From assembly GCA_002478145.1 (NCBI GenBank), contig DLMI01000046.1:13131-77130 (forward strand): a DNA stretch of 64,000 nucleotides, in the 5' to 3' direction. Origin of the DNA: Acidobacteria bacterium UBA7540 (GTDB taxonomy: Bacteria; Acidobacteriota; Terriglobia; UBA7540). Made by a program: the position numbers and the translations under genes. Under the pieces are notes generated by a model that was not told the origin of the DNA, made no database searches, and saw nothing but the letters and a program-made list of their open reading frames with translations. This document shows positions 9,223 to 20,822 of this stretch, piece after piece (positions within the stretch are counted from its first letter, which is position 1; each line of letters opens with the position of its first letter).

Positions 9223-11277
9223 GTGAATAAACAACTCTCCAGCCTATTGTTTGCTCTGGTGTTTTTTAGTTCGGCCCTTTTCTCGTCCAGCCTCCCGCTC
9301 ACCCCGTACCCGAACCAGCTTGAAATGGGTCAAGGAGTATTCCGGGTGGGGGCGCGCGTCAGTATCGAGATTGCAAGCAACGAGGAGGAAGACCGCTTTG
9401 CCGCTTCGCTTCTCACTCAGGAGCTGGATTCACTCTGTGGTGTTGCCGCCAGCGTTGGAGCGAAGGGAGCTGGTTGGCCCCGCATTGTGCTGGCACGCCC
9501 CGAAAGCCAGGCTGGCAGGCGCATTCTGGGCGAGTCGGGGTTGAGCCTGCCGCCCCAAACCGAAGAGGAAGGCTACATCCTGGTGGTGACTTCCCGCGAA
9601 GCCTCCATAGTGAGTAAGACCGCAGCGGGCGTCTTTTACGGCGTCCAGACGCTTCGGCAATTGCTTCACCGGACGCCGGGAGGTGGTGCAGAGGCCCCGG
9701 TCGTGCGAGTGGTGGATTGGCCCGCCATGCGTTGGCGCGGTGTGAGCGACATTAGCCGCGGCCCTATCCCCACACTGGCTTCCTTCGAGAGGGAAATCGC
9801 GTTGCTGGCTGAATACAAAGTGAACCTCTTCTCGCTCTACATGGAGAACACGTTTGCCTACCCCAGCCTGCCCCTGGTGGCAGCTCCGGGCGGCGCCATT
9901 ACTCCGCAGGAAGCCACTGAACTCGTTAACTTCGCCAAACAATATCACGTGGTGGTCGTTCCTGAGCAGGAGGCCTTCGGGCACCTGCACCTGGCGCTTC
10001 AGAATGAGCAGTTCCAGGACATGGTCGAAGTCCCTTACGGCCACGTGCTCTCGCCCACTGCCCCTGCCTCCTTCACCTTCATTGGAAAAATGTTTGCAGA
10101 CCTCGCTTCCGTCTTCCCGGGGCCGTTTTTCCATATCGGGGCCGATGAGACCTTTGAGCTGGGCCAGGGCCGGACCAAGGCAGAGATCGAGAAACTCGGC
10201 TATGGCAGCGTCTACATCGATTACCTTCGGAAAATCGACGAAAACTTGAGTGCCTACCATCGCAAGGTCCTTTTCTGGGGCGATATGGGCGTTCAGCACC
10301 CTGAGCATCTCAAGGACTTACCGCACGACATGATCGCGGTCCCCTGGGACTACGATGCGAAGCCATCGTTCGCGAACGAGATTAAGCCCTTCCGCGACGT
10401 GGGGCTTGAAACCTGGGTAGCACCGGGGGTGAGCAACTGGAGCCGCATTTTCCCGGACTACGCGGTGGCCCTGCCCAATATCCGGCAATTCGTGACGGAC
10501 GGAAAAGAACTGGGCGCCTCCGGCGTCTTTAACACCACCTGGATGGACGATGGCGAAGGCATGGTGAACTTCACCTGGTACGGCCTGGTCTACGGTGCTG
10601 CTCAGTCCTGGCAGAAAACTGTGGATGACCAGCAGTTCTCCGATGCATGGGATTGGGTCTTTTACCGTGCGCTTGACCATCACTTCGCCACGGAGATCAA
10701 GACCCTTACAGAGGTCCATCGGCTGCTCCAGGGTGCTGTCCATTCGGACGGCGAGGACTGGCTGACCTGGGTTGACGCCTTGAGCCCGGAGGGGCAGCAG
10801 TTTTATGGCGAGATGGAGCCGGCCGCACATCAGATTCGGCTTATGGCTGAAGACGTGATTGCCGATCTCATCACTAATTCCCACCTCGCGCGCCGTAACC
10901 AGGACCTGCTGGACTATGTGGACTTTGCCGCTCGGCGGTTCGATTTCCTCGGCCAAAAGGCCATCTACGCAAAATACATTGTGGACCTCTACTCCCAAGC
11001 GCAAGCCAATTCTGCGCAAGCCGAGAAGGTCTACGATATCCTGGCCCGAATTAACGGAACCAATGGCTTGCTTCAGGACATGCGCGACCAGACTACCTTG
11101 CTGCGGGCCCACTACAGGAAACTTTGGCTGGCGGAAAACAGGCCGTATTTCCTCGACAATATCCTGGCTCGTTACGATGAAGAATTGGAGCGCTGGGAGC
11201 GGGCGGCCAATCACGTGAATCGTCTCCGAGAGGTCTATCGCCACCCCAGTCGGCTGCCACCTCTCATCGAACCGTAG
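9223..11277 (+). CDS. Glycoside hydrolase family 20, beta-N-acetylhexosaminidase-like
   Basis: Exported protein of 684 residues. GTG start with AGGAAGG at 9209-9215, seven bases upstream. A signal peptide covers roughly residues 1-25. An N-terminal GH20b-type domain ([12 protein letters not shown]..., [29 protein letters not shown]) precedes the TIM barrel. The catalytic Asp-Glu pair of GH20 is present in [13 protein letters not shown] (D308-E309). Substrate-contact Trp and Asp are seen in [12 protein letters not shown]. The C-terminal ~200 residues are helical and unrecognised. Expected reaction is release of terminal beta-N-acetylhexosamine from chitin, peptidoglycan or glycan fragments, probably in the periplasm. 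The neighbours give no pathway context. Confidence 0.88.
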   Translation: MNKQLSSLLFALVFFSSALFSSSLPLTPYPNQLEMGQGVFRVGARVSIEIASNEEEDRFAASLLTQELDSLCGVAASVGAKGAGWPRIVLARPESQAGRRILGESGLSLPPQTEEEGYILVVTSREASIVSKTAAGVFYGVQTLRQLLHRTPGGGAEAPVVRVVDWPAMRWRGVSDISRGPIPTLASFEREIALLAEYKVNLFSLYMENTFAYPSLPLVAAPGGAITPQEATELVNFAKQYHVVVVPEQEAFGHLHLALQNEQFQDMVEVPYGHVLSPTAPASFTFIGKMFADLASVFPGPFFHIGADETFELGQGRTKAEIEKLGYGSVYIDYLRKIDENLSAYHRKVLFWGDMGVQHPEHLKDLPHDMIAVPWDYDAKPSFANEIKPFRDVGLETWVAPGVSNWSRIFPDYAVALPNIRQFVTDGKELGASGVFNTTWMDDGEGMVNFTWYGLVYGAAQSWQKTVDDQQFSDAWDWVFYRALDHHFATEIKTLTEVHRLLQGAVHSDGEDWLTWVDALSPEGQQFYGEMEPAAHQIRLMAEDVIADLITNSHLARRNQDLLDYVDFAARRFDFLGQKAIYAKYIVDLYSQAQANSAQAEKVYDILARINGTNGLLQDMRDQTTLLRAHYRKLWLAENRPYFLDNILARYDEELERWERAANHVNRLREVYRHPSRLPPLIEP

Positions 11278-11379
11278 GGTGCTGCGGCGAAACCTTCCTG
11301 AAACGAAGGCTGAGCAGACCACCTCGATAGATTCCTCAGAGAATTGGAAAACCCGCAGAGTGAAAGGACGCAGCCTGCC

Positions 11380-13491
<2,112 letters not shown>

Positions 13492-13596
13492 AAGTTAGAA
13501 CCCTGCCCGCAAGGCAAGAAACCATTCTAGTGTAGCGCGTCTAACGCTTCTTTGCATTTGGCGACCCCGGTCGAATGTCCCACAGCGAAGCTCCTG

Positions 13597-13743
13597 TACA
13601 CGCTGCGGAAAAACCGTTCCAGGCTGTCATTCCGAGCGGAGCGAGGAATCTCGCTCTTAGTGTTTTCAAGACAATGCGAGATTCCTCGTCGCCTGCGGCT
13701 CCTCGGAATGACACGCCAAGCGAGTTTTTCCGCAGCCTGTGTA
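13597..13743. repeat. Long inverted repeat, CATTCCGAG family
   Basis: Nested inverted repeat. The outer arms carry GCTGCGGAAAAAC and GTTTTTCCGCAGC. The inner arms run from TGTCATTCCGAG (13625) to CTCGGAATGACA (ending 13713) and also pair GAGGAATCTCGC with GCGAGATTCCTC. Related copies occur at 33786-33881, as a half element inside the gene at 50582-51541, and more distantly at 58902-59060. It lies upstream of mnmG and contains no gene. Confidence 0.8.
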
Positions 13744-13784
13744 GCCCCCCTAGTACTCACCCACCCGCTGACCCCTTTCGACCC

Positions 13785-14085
13785 ACGAATTTGACTTCGA
13801 TTTCGCACAAAAGGTGGGTTTTTTGGCCGTTTTTTCGAGTTCGTTTTGGCGTTTTTGCACTCAAAAACCAGTTCGTTTTTGGCTCCTGAAAACGATAACT
13901 CCGTTGTTTTCCACACATTCTTAGGTTCGTTCCCACTATTTAGTATCTTTTTTCTGTTTTCTACGCATTTTCCCCTGCCGCCGCGCCGATCTGCAACCCC
14001 CTTCGCTCGCTGGCAGGTCTTCTCATGTGGCAACTCACATAGGCTACCATGAGTCGGTCCTCGGGTCAAGAGGAAAGTGCAGGAG
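13785..14085. repeat. Dispersed ~300-bp AT-rich element, copy A
   Basis: This AT-rich stretch matches 50115-50435 in the same orientation, with the strongest identity at 13864-13960 (blocks such as TTAGGTTCGTTCCC and CTATTTAGTATCTTTTTT are identical). A frame is open on the minus strand in both copies. However, of the 36 aligned codons I compared in the core, 12 differ and all 12 change the amino acid, so the conservation is at nucleotide level rather than coding. A hairpin with loop GGCTCCT sits at 13874-13894. Its only difference between copies is a C-G to T-G change that keeps pairing in plus-strand RNA. Confidence 0.7.
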
Positions 14086-14192
14086 ACAAAAGGGCAGGTA
14101 CCAGACGCCAGGGGTCGGGATACGGGGGCTGGGAAGCTTACTTGTTATAAGTGAGGACATCTATGACACATTACACTAGCAAGGCATGCGTC

Positions 14193-14386
14193 GCAGGACA
14201 TCTGCGCGATTAGGTCGAGGTTGATCGAGTAGAGAGCGGTCTTCAGGCCCATGCGCGCCGCCGCCATGGCAGCCTCGCACTCCGCGTGCCCCGCGCCCAC
14301 CACCACATCGTATTTTTCGGTAAACCCCGAAGCCATCGTTGGGAACCCCGCCCTGACGGCAAGAGACTATTCTAGCAGGGCGCGGC
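14193..14386 (-). pseudogene. Truncated duplicate of the mnmG 5' end
   Basis: Bases 14193-14386 match 13345-13545, which is the first ~49 codons of mnmG plus its upstream sequence. The fragment starts at ATG 14336 and encodes [20 protein letters not shown], lacking one Val of the VVVV strand and replacing a nucleotide-binding Gly with Glu. Homology stops abruptly at 14193 and the rest of the gene is absent. It is a remnant of a second mnmG copy or of a local duplication. The element at 13597-14085 lies between the two copies. Confidence 0.85.
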
Positions 14387-14557
14387 CCCTTCTCGCATCT
14401 CCCTCGCGAATTGGTTGATGTTATGGAGCCTGGATGCGCGAAGGAAAGCAGCACGCTGTAACGCAGAGTTGTTCTTCAAGTCTGCGGCTTTTTTCGGGGA
14501 TAGGAGATTTCCACCCGCAGAGTTTCTGAGACGCGAGACCCTGGGCTACGTCGCTTT

Positions 14558-16381
14558 TCACTCTTCCTCGACATTGTCATCATCGTTCGGCGCGACCTGG
14601 CCAGGAAACAAGTACGAAAACATTTCCTTTTTGATCTCTTTGAGGACGCTGAGCGACCTTTTAGATCGCCGAACGCCGTAACCGGGGAACCCCAGCAAGA
14701 AATTTTGCAGGTCGTCGACCATTTCTGGGTCACGGACAGCTTTGTGATGAAGGGCATAGATAAAGTCAAATGATGCTGATTCAACCGAGTCAACCAGCGT
14801 TTCCAGCTCCTGAATGTTCACCACATTCAGAGGCAAGACTTCGATTTCGGTCCGTAGAGTGTGTGATCTCATCATGCGGATAAACTCTTTGTTAAGCCAC
14901 CAATTGAGGAAGAGGCCTCGCAGCCCATGATCCTGAACAACCAAAACTGGCAATACACGAGTCACATGCCGTGCCGGTATGTCGGGTATTCGCATCTGAC
15001 GAATTGGATCTGGGTTGAATAGGCGAGCGATCTTTGAAGAGAGTTGTTCACACCCAGGAAGAATCTTCCGAGTTAGGTCTTTTACTAGGGGTACAACTTT
15101 TCCGGAGTACTTGGCCTCTTGTGACAGGAACCCTCCCTTGTACTCCATCGGAACCAGCACCGTTCCCTTCAGAAAGGCGCCGTCAAACGATTCCTTCCCG
15201 TCCGCCCACTTTGGGAACGAGAAAAAAGATGTGTCTGATTGCGTACGCATGCCTTCGAATAGCCAATCCACGTAACGCTCGAAGAGTCTTCCCCAAGCTG
15301 TGAATAAGTCGTCGCGGGCACTCCGAGAAAGTCCATCATGGATAAGCCAATGAACACCGGTAACCATCTTCTCAAGGAGGAAGGCAGTGTCGATACAAGC
15401 GAAGTTTCCTTCTTCCAACTCGTACAATGGGCGAGAGCGGAAGGGAACCAAGTCGAACCTGGGGTCGGCTGGTCGCTCTGCACCAAGAGTGCGCTGCAAG
15501 CTTTCAAAGGGCATTGCGATCGTGGATATGAAATCGTCCATCTCCCGTTGGGACACTCCAGACGTACTAATGAAAAACTGTCGGTTTATGACAAAGAATT
15601 GGGGTTGCTCAACTAGTTCCTCTACGCGACGCGCCATATAGTAGGAGTAGGCTGCGAAGACCAAGGTCAACCATTTACTTAGGGGAATCCCCGCAATCTG
15701 TTGAAACCGATCCTCGATGTCGAACCCACGGCATTTTTTCTCGATATCATCTCGCACAGCCTGGTCCCGGAGGAGAATTCTAAAGAGGACATGCGAACGG
15801 AACATAAGATGCCGCGCTGGTGCCGGGTTTAGCAGTTCCAGGGGCGCGACCAAATGCGCCATTAGTTGGAGCTGCCGTTCCTCGTCCGTTCCGGTTTGGA
15901 TAAGTAAGTCCTCCTCTTTACTTACGAGCAGATCGTTCATCATCAGACAGGCCGTCCCCAACTGGTACCGCAAATCTTCCCGCTGGTCCGGTCTCGACTC
16001 GTCGTCTCCCGCACAGACCGCAAGCGCGATCCGGAGTACGTTTAGGACCTGCAGGGGATGAAAAAGGGGGCGGTCCTCCATGCGGGTGGTCGGAAAGCGC
16101 TCCCGGAGCCGTGCTAATGCTGCGTCGTCGACGAAATTGCGAACCAAGAAGCCCTGCAGCCAGCCAACGCTCTTTCTTCCCGGCTCCTCAAAAGCATGCC
16201 GGATATGCGTATTTATCCGCGACATCATGAGGACCGTTTGAAGGGGGCTGAGGTTTTGAAGCTTGGCGACGATTTCCTCCCATGTAGGTCTTCGATCGAA
16301 CAGCTCGGAGTACGTAATGTAGGCGCCGCCAGTGTACATGTGAGCCAATTTCCAGGGAAACCCGCTCGGAGCGCCGAGCAA
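14558..16381 (-). CDS. Hypothetical protein with PD-(D/E)XK-nuclease-like motif
   Basis: Unrecognised cytoplasmic protein of 607 residues from TTG 16381 (593 from ATG 16339; neither has a strong ribosome site; an in-frame stop lies just upstream). Residues 1-350 are mainly helical. The segment around 360-420 has the spacing of a PD-(D/E)XK active site: E368 in LFERYVDW, D400 in KESFDGAF, then E413-x-K415 in VPMEYKGG. The C-terminal ~150 residues form an alpha/beta region ending in an acidic tail (NDDDNVEEE). Base composition looks less GC-rich than the neighbours, and the gene sits in a repeat-rich accessory stretch, 121 bp from a Uma2 nuclease on the same strand. A defence or DNA-processing role is only inference. 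Confidence 0.6.
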   Translation of the reverse strand: MLGAPSGFPWKLAHMYTGGAYITYSELFDRRPTWEEIVAKLQNLSPLQTVLMMSRINTHIRHAFEEPGRKSVGWLQGFLVRNFVDDAALARLRERFPTTRMEDRPLFHPLQVLNVLRIALAVCAGDDESRPDQREDLRYQLGTACLMMNDLLVSKEEDLLIQTGTDEERQLQLMAHLVAPLELLNPAPARHLMFRSHVLFRILLRDQAVRDDIEKKCRGFDIEDRFQQIAGIPLSKWLTLVFAAYSYYMARRVEELVEQPQFFVINRQFFISTSGVSQREMDDFISTIAMPFESLQRTLGAERPADPRFDLVPFRSRPLYELEEGNFACIDTAFLLEKMVTGVHWLIHDGLSRSARDDLFTAWGRLFERYVDWLFEGMRTQSDTSFFSFPKWADGKESFDGAFLKGTVLVPMEYKGGFLSQEAKYSGKVVPLVKDLTRKILPGCEQLSSKIARLFNPDPIRQMRIPDIPARHVTRVLPVLVVQDHGLRGLFLNWWLNKEFIRMMRSHTLRTEIEVLPLNVVNIQELETLVDSVESASFDFIYALHHKAVRDPEMVDDLQNFLLGFPGYGVRRSKRSLSVLKEIKKEMFSYLFPGQVAPNDDDNVEEE

Positions 16382-16502
16382 GCAGTTCGACTCTCTCGAG
16401 CTCGCGGTCTATTTTATCAGGAGAGCCGCAGGGTGTGTGAGGCGCGAAAAAACGGCGCTCCCTTCTGCGATAGCGATCCGAAGGGGGCGGTTGCAGATGG
16501 CG

Positions 16503-17069
16503 CTAAAACCGTCCGCGAAAATCGAAGAGGTCACGGAGGGGCAGTTGCCACCCGGGAAAGAGATTGGAAGCGAGGACTTGATCGCCCGCGAGCGTGGCTT
16601 CCACAAAATACTTCCTCTCCTGGAGTCTCAAAACCTCCACGGTCCTGGCTTGTGAGTCAATGAGCCAGACCTCGGGCACGCTCGCCTCTGCATAGATGGG
16701 CAGTTTGGTGGCGCGGTCGTGCGCAGCGGTGGACTGCGAAAGGACTTCGACTGCGAGGTCGGGCGCGCCGGCAACGAAATTCTCCTGAACTATCGCGACT
16801 CGTTCTGCGGAGATGAAAATCAGATCGGGTTGAAGGGCGGTGTCTGAATTCAAGCAAACATCGAGCGGCGCAGAAAACAGTACACCGAGGCGGGCGCTCC
16901 TCACATAGGCTCCAAGGTTCCCGGAAACATTCCCAAGAATCAACTGGTGTTTAGTGCTTCGGCAGGGAGACAAGTGGACTTCTCCGTGTATCAGCTCGTA
17001 GTGCTTCCCGTCGTCAGGGAACTCGCGGAACTCCTCGTAGGTCAACTTGGGGATAACTTCGGCGCCCAT
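16503..17069 (-). CDS. Uma2 family (DUF820) endonuclease-like protein
   Basis: Protein of 188 residues in the Uma2/DUF820 branch of the PD-(D/E)XK superfamily. Start chosen at ATG 17069 (MGAEVIPKLTYEEFREFP), which fits the family start; the frame stays open further upstream to 17216. Motifs: YELIHGEV, QPDLIFIS, the core APDLAVEVLSQST (Asp and Glu of the active site), the following DRATKLPIYAEA (Lys) and VWLIDSQ. Members are abundant in cyanobacteria and several other phyla and are often near mobile DNA; the cellular role is not established. Confidence 0.85.
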   Translation of the reverse strand: MGAEVIPKLTYEEFREFPDDGKHYELIHGEVHLSPCRSTKHQLILGNVSGNLGAYVRSARLGVLFSAPLDVCLNSDTALQPDLIFISAERVAIVQENFVAGAPDLAVEVLSQSTAAHDRATKLPIYAEASVPEVWLIDSQARTVEVLRLQERKYFVEATLAGDQVLASNLFPGWQLPLRDLFDFRGRF

Positions 17070-17310
17070 AGAGTGATTGTACACCTCAACCAAACCCCTT
17101 CGCAGCCAGCGCAGTTCCAGTTCTCGGCATCGTAGAGATGACGTATTTCGGGAACGTGCGGGGAAGCGACTGTCCCTTGCCGCTCGCGGTGGTCGTGGAC
17201 GGCTAGGAGTCGTCACGAAATAACCATATACAACGGTCGCTCAACAACCCCCTCACCCGTCCCGCGTCCCGATGAAGTGCATCGGGATCGCGGTCCACCC
17301 TCTCCCCCAA

Positions 17311-17545
17311 GGGGGAGAGGGCAACAGAAATCGAAACACTGTTCCCCTGCCCACGCAGGGGGAGAGGGCAACAGAAATCGAAACAATGCTCCCCTGTCCC
17401 CCAAGGGGGAGAGGGCAACAGAAATCGAAACACTGTTCCCCTGCCCACGCAGGGGGAGAGGGCAACAGAAATCGAAACAATGCTCCCCTGTCCACCAAGG
17501 GGGAGAGGGCAACAGAAATCGAAGCATCTCCCCTCTTTCCCTTGG
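17311..17545. repeat. 47-bp tandem repeat array, five units of two alternating types
   Basis: Units begin at 17311, 17358, 17405, 17452 and 17499, exactly 47 bp apart. Each opens with GGGGGAGAGGGCAACAGAAA. Units 1 and 3 end with the CCCCTGC-ccac-GCAGGGG hairpin, units 2 and 4 with a CCCCC-aa-GGGGG type, giving a 94-bp higher-order period; unit 5 is divergent. It lies in the 605-bp gap between the Uma2 gene and purD. All frames through it are low-complexity and are not believed to be genes. Confidence 0.9.
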
Positions 17546-17635
17546 GGCGAGGGGCCGGGGCGAGGGGGCATCGATTCGAAAATAGAACGGTTATCGCCTG
17601 AGGACGCCTTATTTGCGGGGCGATCATTTCTTTGA

Positions 17636-17664
17636 TTGACAAAAACCTAAGTTCTCGTTAGTGT
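17636..17664 (+). promoter_or_regulatory. Putative purD promoter
   Basis: TTGACA at 17636-17641, 17-bp spacer, TAGTGT at 17659-17664. The expected transcription start near 17671 is only about four bases before the purD ATG, and no Shine-Dalgarno sequence is visible, so a near-leaderless mRNA is suggested. Confidence 0.5.
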
Positions 17665-17674
17665 ACGCCCCTCT

Positions 17675-19018
17675 ATGAAGATACTGGTGATTGGTTCCGG
17701 AGGACGAGAGCACGCGCTGGCTTGGAAGTTGCGCGAGAGTCCGCTCATGGAAGAGATCTATTGCGCGCCGGGTAACGCCGGCATTGCGCAGGAGGCGGAG
17801 TGCCGACCCGTGGACGTCTCGAATCCCGCGCAGATCCTCGAACTGGCGAACGAGATCAAGGCTGACCTTACGGTTGTCGGGCCGGAAGCTCCGCTGGTGG
17901 TGGGCGTGGTGGATGAGTTCAGGCGGGCTGGCAGGGTGATTGTCGGCCCCACCCAGGCGGCAGCCCGGCTCGAGGGCAGCAAGATTTTTTCCAAGCAGTT
18001 CATGCAACGGCACTCGATCCCGACCGCGCGGTTCAAGGTTGCCGAGAGTTTTGAGCAGGCCGTCAAGGCTCTCGCGGAGTTTGGCTCCCCGGTGGTGATT
18101 AAAGCGGATGGATTAGCAGCGGGGAAAGGTGTGGTGATCGCTCACACGTGTGAAGAAGCTGAAAAGACTCTGGACGAGTTCATGCGCCAGCGGACGTTGG
18201 GTGCGGCGGGCGAGAGAGTTATTTTGGAAGAAACGCTGGTGGGCGAGGAAGTCTCCTTTATTGTCCTGACCGATGGCCGCGCCATTTTGCCGCTGGTCCC
18301 GACGCAGGACCACAAGGCCGTCTTTGACAATGACCAAGGCCCCAACACGGGGGGCATGGGCGCTTACAGTGAGGATTCGATTCTGGATGAATCCCTTCGT
18401 GCCGACATCATCAGAGAGATTGTTGCTCCTACGCTTGCCGGAATGGCGGCGGAGGACACGCCTTACCAAGGCTTCCTCTATTGTGGTTTGATGCTCACGG
18501 CGGAAGGGCCGAAGGTCCTCGAGTACAACGTGCGCATGGGCGACCCGGAGACTCAGCCCATCGTCATGCGCCTGCGTTCTGACATGGTGGAGCTGCTTAT
18601 GGCATTGGGCGAGGGTCGTCTCGCGGCCCACGAACCCCATTGGAGCCCCAACCCTTCGGTGTGCGTGGTGCTTGCCTCCGAAGGTTACCCCGGTAAGCCG
18701 GCGGTCGGGAAAGTCATCAGCGGCATCGCTGGGGCTGAAACTCATGGCGGCGTCAAGGTGTTTCACGCGGGGACGAAGTTCCAGGACTTTCAATTGCTTT
18801 CCACAGGTGGGCGGGTGCTGGGGGTGACGGCGACGGCCGAAGATCTGCCTTCCGCCATCGCCTGCGCCTACACGGCGGTCAGCAAGGTCAACTTCGCAGG
18901 AATGCATTACCGTCGCGACATCGGCGCGAAAGGTCTGAGGCGACTTTCCCGTGACTCACGAACCAGCGTCTCCGGCGGGCGTACAGGAGAGGCGACGGTC
19001 CCGCGCGACGCAAGCTAA
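17675..19018 (+). CDS. purD: Phosphoribosylamine--glycine ligase
   Basis: ATP-grasp enzyme of de novo purine synthesis (GAR synthetase), 447 residues, cytoplasmic. N-terminal MKILVIGSGGREHALAWKL, then VGPEAPLVVGVVDEF, the ATP-grasp region KADGLAAGKGVVIA, NTGGMGAYS and EYNVRMGDPETQ (usually NVRFGDPETQ; Phe is Met here). A tail of ~25 residues after YRRDIG is rich in Arg and Ser and is longer than usual. It is followed 47 bp later by purE on the same strand. No other pur gene is adjacent. Confidence 0.96.
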   Translation: MKILVIGSGGREHALAWKLRESPLMEEIYCAPGNAGIAQEAECRPVDVSNPAQILELANEIKADLTVVGPEAPLVVGVVDEFRRAGRVIVGPTQAAARLEGSKIFSKQFMQRHSIPTARFKVAESFEQAVKALAEFGSPVVIKADGLAAGKGVVIAHTCEEAEKTLDEFMRQRTLGAAGERVILEETLVGEEVSFIVLTDGRAILPLVPTQDHKAVFDNDQGPNTGGMGAYSEDSILDESLRADIIREIVAPTLAGMAAEDTPYQGFLYCGLMLTAEGPKVLEYNVRMGDPETQPIVMRLRSDMVELLMALGEGRLAAHEPHWSPNPSVCVVLASEGYPGKPAVGKVISGIAGAETHGGVKVFHAGTKFQDFQLLSTGGRVLGVTATAEDLPSAIACAYTAVSKVNFAGMHYRRDIGAKGLRRLSRDSRTSVSGGRTGEATVPRDAS

Positions 19019-19065
19019 CCTGAGATCTTCAACCCTCAAGAGGTGGCCGTTGCGGGAGGACTTGC

Positions 19066-19575
19066 ATGTCTGAGAAGCCATTAGTGGGTATCGTCATGGG
19101 CAGTGACACGGACTTGCCCATCATGACGGAAACCGCGCGCATGCTGAAGAAGTTCGGCGTGCCCTTTGAGATTGAGATCACCTCCGCGCATCGCTCGCCG
19201 CTGCGCACTTCGGCGTATGCTCGGACGGCCATCCAGCGAGGCCTCAAAGTTATCATCGTGGGCGCCGGAGGAGCGTCTCATCTGGCGGGCGTGATCGCGG
19301 CCGAGACCACGCTGCCCGTCATCGGAGTTCCTATGGCCACCACCACGCTCGCAGGACTCGACGCGCTGCTCTCTACCGTGCAGATGCCTGCCGGAGTCCC
19401 CGTCGCTTGCACGGCCATCGGCAAACCGGGGGCCATCAACGCCGCCATTTTCGCCATTGAGATTATCGCCACCTCGGATGCCGAACTTGCCCAGAAGCTC
19501 GGCTCCTACAAGGAAGAGCTGGCGCGCTCAGTCGCCGAGAAATCGGAGAAGGTCAAGCGCGAGTTTCAGGTTTAA
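19066..19575 (+). CDS. purE: 5-(carboxyamino)imidazole ribonucleotide mutase
   Basis: Class I PurE of 169 residues converting N5-CAIR to CAIR. GGGAGGA lies just upstream of ATG 19066. Motifs: [24 protein letters not shown] (catalytic His), [15 protein letters not shown] and TLPVIGVP. No purK is seen next to it. The stop codon overlaps the next start by one base (TAATG), suggesting translational coupling to the membrane protein downstream. Confidence 0.96.
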   Translation: MSEKPLVGIVMGSDTDLPIMTETARMLKKFGVPFEIEITSAHRSPLRTSAYARTAIQRGLKVIIVGAGGASHLAGVIAAETTLPVIGVPMATTTLAGLDALLSTVQMPAGVPVACTAIGKPGAINAAIFAIEIIATSDAELAQKLGSYKEELARSVAEKSEKVKREFQV

Positions 19576-20258
19576 TGTTCATTGGGCACATCGCAGTGGG
19601 GTTAGCGGCGAAGAGGGTAGCTCCCAGGACCTCATTAGGCACATTGGCTGTGGCCGTCGAATTCAGCGATCTGTTGTGGCCCATCTTTTTGCTCCTGGGG
19701 TGGGAACAGGTCCGAATCGCGCCGCGTATTACGGTGGTCACACCACTGGATTTTGTTTCCTATCCCATCTCGCACAGTCTCCTGGCTGATATAGGGTGGG
19801 CTTCATTATTTGTCGGGCTCTACCTGATCGTCAAACGCTACCCGAAAGGCGCTTTCGTGATCTGGGGTTGCGTGATGAGCCATTGGATTCTCGACGTTAT
19901 TTCCCACCGGCCTGATATGCCGCTCTATCCCGGTGGGCGGGTCTTCATCGGCTTGGGCCTATGGAATTCGCTTCCTGCCACGCTGCTTATTGAAGGAGCG
20001 ATGTTTGTTGCTGGTGTGGCGATCTACCTCAGGTGCACGCGGGCAAAGGACAAGACCGGAGTCCTCTCCTTCTGGGCCTTGATAATCGTTTTCGTCATTT
20101 TCTACCTTGGGAACCTCTTTGGCCCACCGCCGCCCAGCCTGAGGGCGCTGAAGATCACGGCTCTTGGTGGTTGGCTGTTCGTCCCCTGGTTTTACTGGAT
20201 TGATCGCCACCGGCCAGGAATCTCTATTGCGGAATCTGGTACAGACGCAGACCGGTAA
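19575..20258 (+). CDS. Multi-pass membrane protein, YdjM-like
   Basis: Protein of 227 residues with about six hydrophobic segments. His residues in MFIGHIAVG and SYPISHSLL and the segment MSHWILDVISHRPDMPL recall the YdjM / LexA-binding inner-membrane putative metal-dependent hydrolase group. The function is unknown, and assignment to that group is by motif impression only. It is coupled to purE through TAATG. Its 3' end overlaps the convergent vapC gene by 35 bp. Confidence 0.7.
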   Translation: MFIGHIAVGLAAKRVAPRTSLGTLAVAVEFSDLLWPIFLLLGWEQVRIAPRITVVTPLDFVSYPISHSLLADIGWASLFVGLYLIVKRYPKGAFVIWGCVMSHWILDVISHRPDMPLYPGGRVFIGLGLWNSLPATLLIEGAMFVAGVAIYLRCTRAKDKTGVLSFWALIIVFVIFYLGNLFGPPPPSLRALKITALGGWLFVPWFYWIDRHRPGISIAESGTDADR

Positions 20259-20619
20259 GACGTGAGATGTGGGCAAAATCCTTATCGAGAGAGAAGATCG
20301 CCACGTTATGTTCCTGGGCAATTGCTGCCAGGAGCGAATCTATCGTAGTTAAGCTGATGCCACGCGAGCGTCCGATCCGAAAGATGGAAGCGGCGGCGCG
20401 ATAGGTGGACATGCCTTGGGGTTCCAGCACATCCCACATTGCCAGGAAGCGCTCCACTTCTTCGACATCGCGTGTAAGGCCCTGCAAGACCTCGCTCGCG
20501 ATAATGCCGGTCAGGGCAATGGGCTCCGCGTCGGCAATCATCCGCCGCAGTTCCCCGCCCGCTGGGCCCGGCGAGGAACTGAGAAAATCAATCCAGACCG
20601 AACTATCCACCAGGGTCAA
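20224..20619 (-). CDS. vapC: PIN-domain ribonuclease toxin VapC
   Basis: PIN-domain RNase of 131 residues, toxin of a type II system. The acidic active-site residues are present: D5 in LVDSSVWIDFL, the Glu of IASEVLQGL, D93 in TTIDSLLAA and D112 in FSLDKDF. It starts with TTG overlapping the vapB stop (TTGA), so translation is coupled to the antitoxin. Family targets are tRNAs or rRNA; the specific target is unknown. Confidence 0.9.
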   Translation of the reverse strand: MTLVDSSVWIDFLSSSPGPAGGELRRMIADAEPIALTGIIASEVLQGLTRDVEEVERFLAMWDVLEPQGMSTYRAAASIFRIGRSRGISLTTIDSLLAAIAQEHNVAIFSLDKDFAHISRLTGLRLYQIPQ

Positions 20620-20816
20620 ACGCGGTTCCTGCGCGCCGCCTTCAGGTCGCCTTCCCAGATGCCGCTGCCGTAATAGCGGAGCATCCCTTTCCGGCTCTCG
20701 GTTCGCACGAGGAGTTCCAGCGCCCGGTCCACAATGGCTCGCTTGGTGCTGAGTCTTGTGAGTTTGCGGGCCTTCTGGATCAGCGCGTCGTTGATTTCAA
20801 TGTTGGTTCGGCTCAC
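20616..20816 (-). CDS. vapB: Type II antitoxin, VapB family
   Basis: Antitoxin of 66 residues if started at GTG 20816 (VSRTNIEINDALI, the usual start in this family); the frame extends six codons further to a TTG. The N-terminal TNIEINDALIQKARKL is a ribbon-helix-helix type DNA-binding motif, and the Arg-rich C-terminus is expected to wrap VapC. A TATAAT box lies six bases upstream of the GTG, which excludes a longer protein if that box is used. Confidence 0.88.
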   Translation of the reverse strand: MSRTNIEINDALIQKARKLTRLSTKRAIVDRALELLVRTESRKGMLRYYGSGIWEGDLKAARRNRV

Positions 20817-20822
20817 AATCGA

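Noticed and set aside
13527..14069. 180-residue minus-strand ORF as a real protein
   Set aside because: It runs through an inverted repeat and through element copy A; comparison with copy B shows only non-synonymous changes, arguing against coding selection.
17311..17545. Possible CRISPR array (regular 47-bp period with a shared ~20-base block)
   Set aside because: The intervening segments are not unique spacers but two alternating sequences, repeats extend through the whole unit, and no cas gene is nearby.
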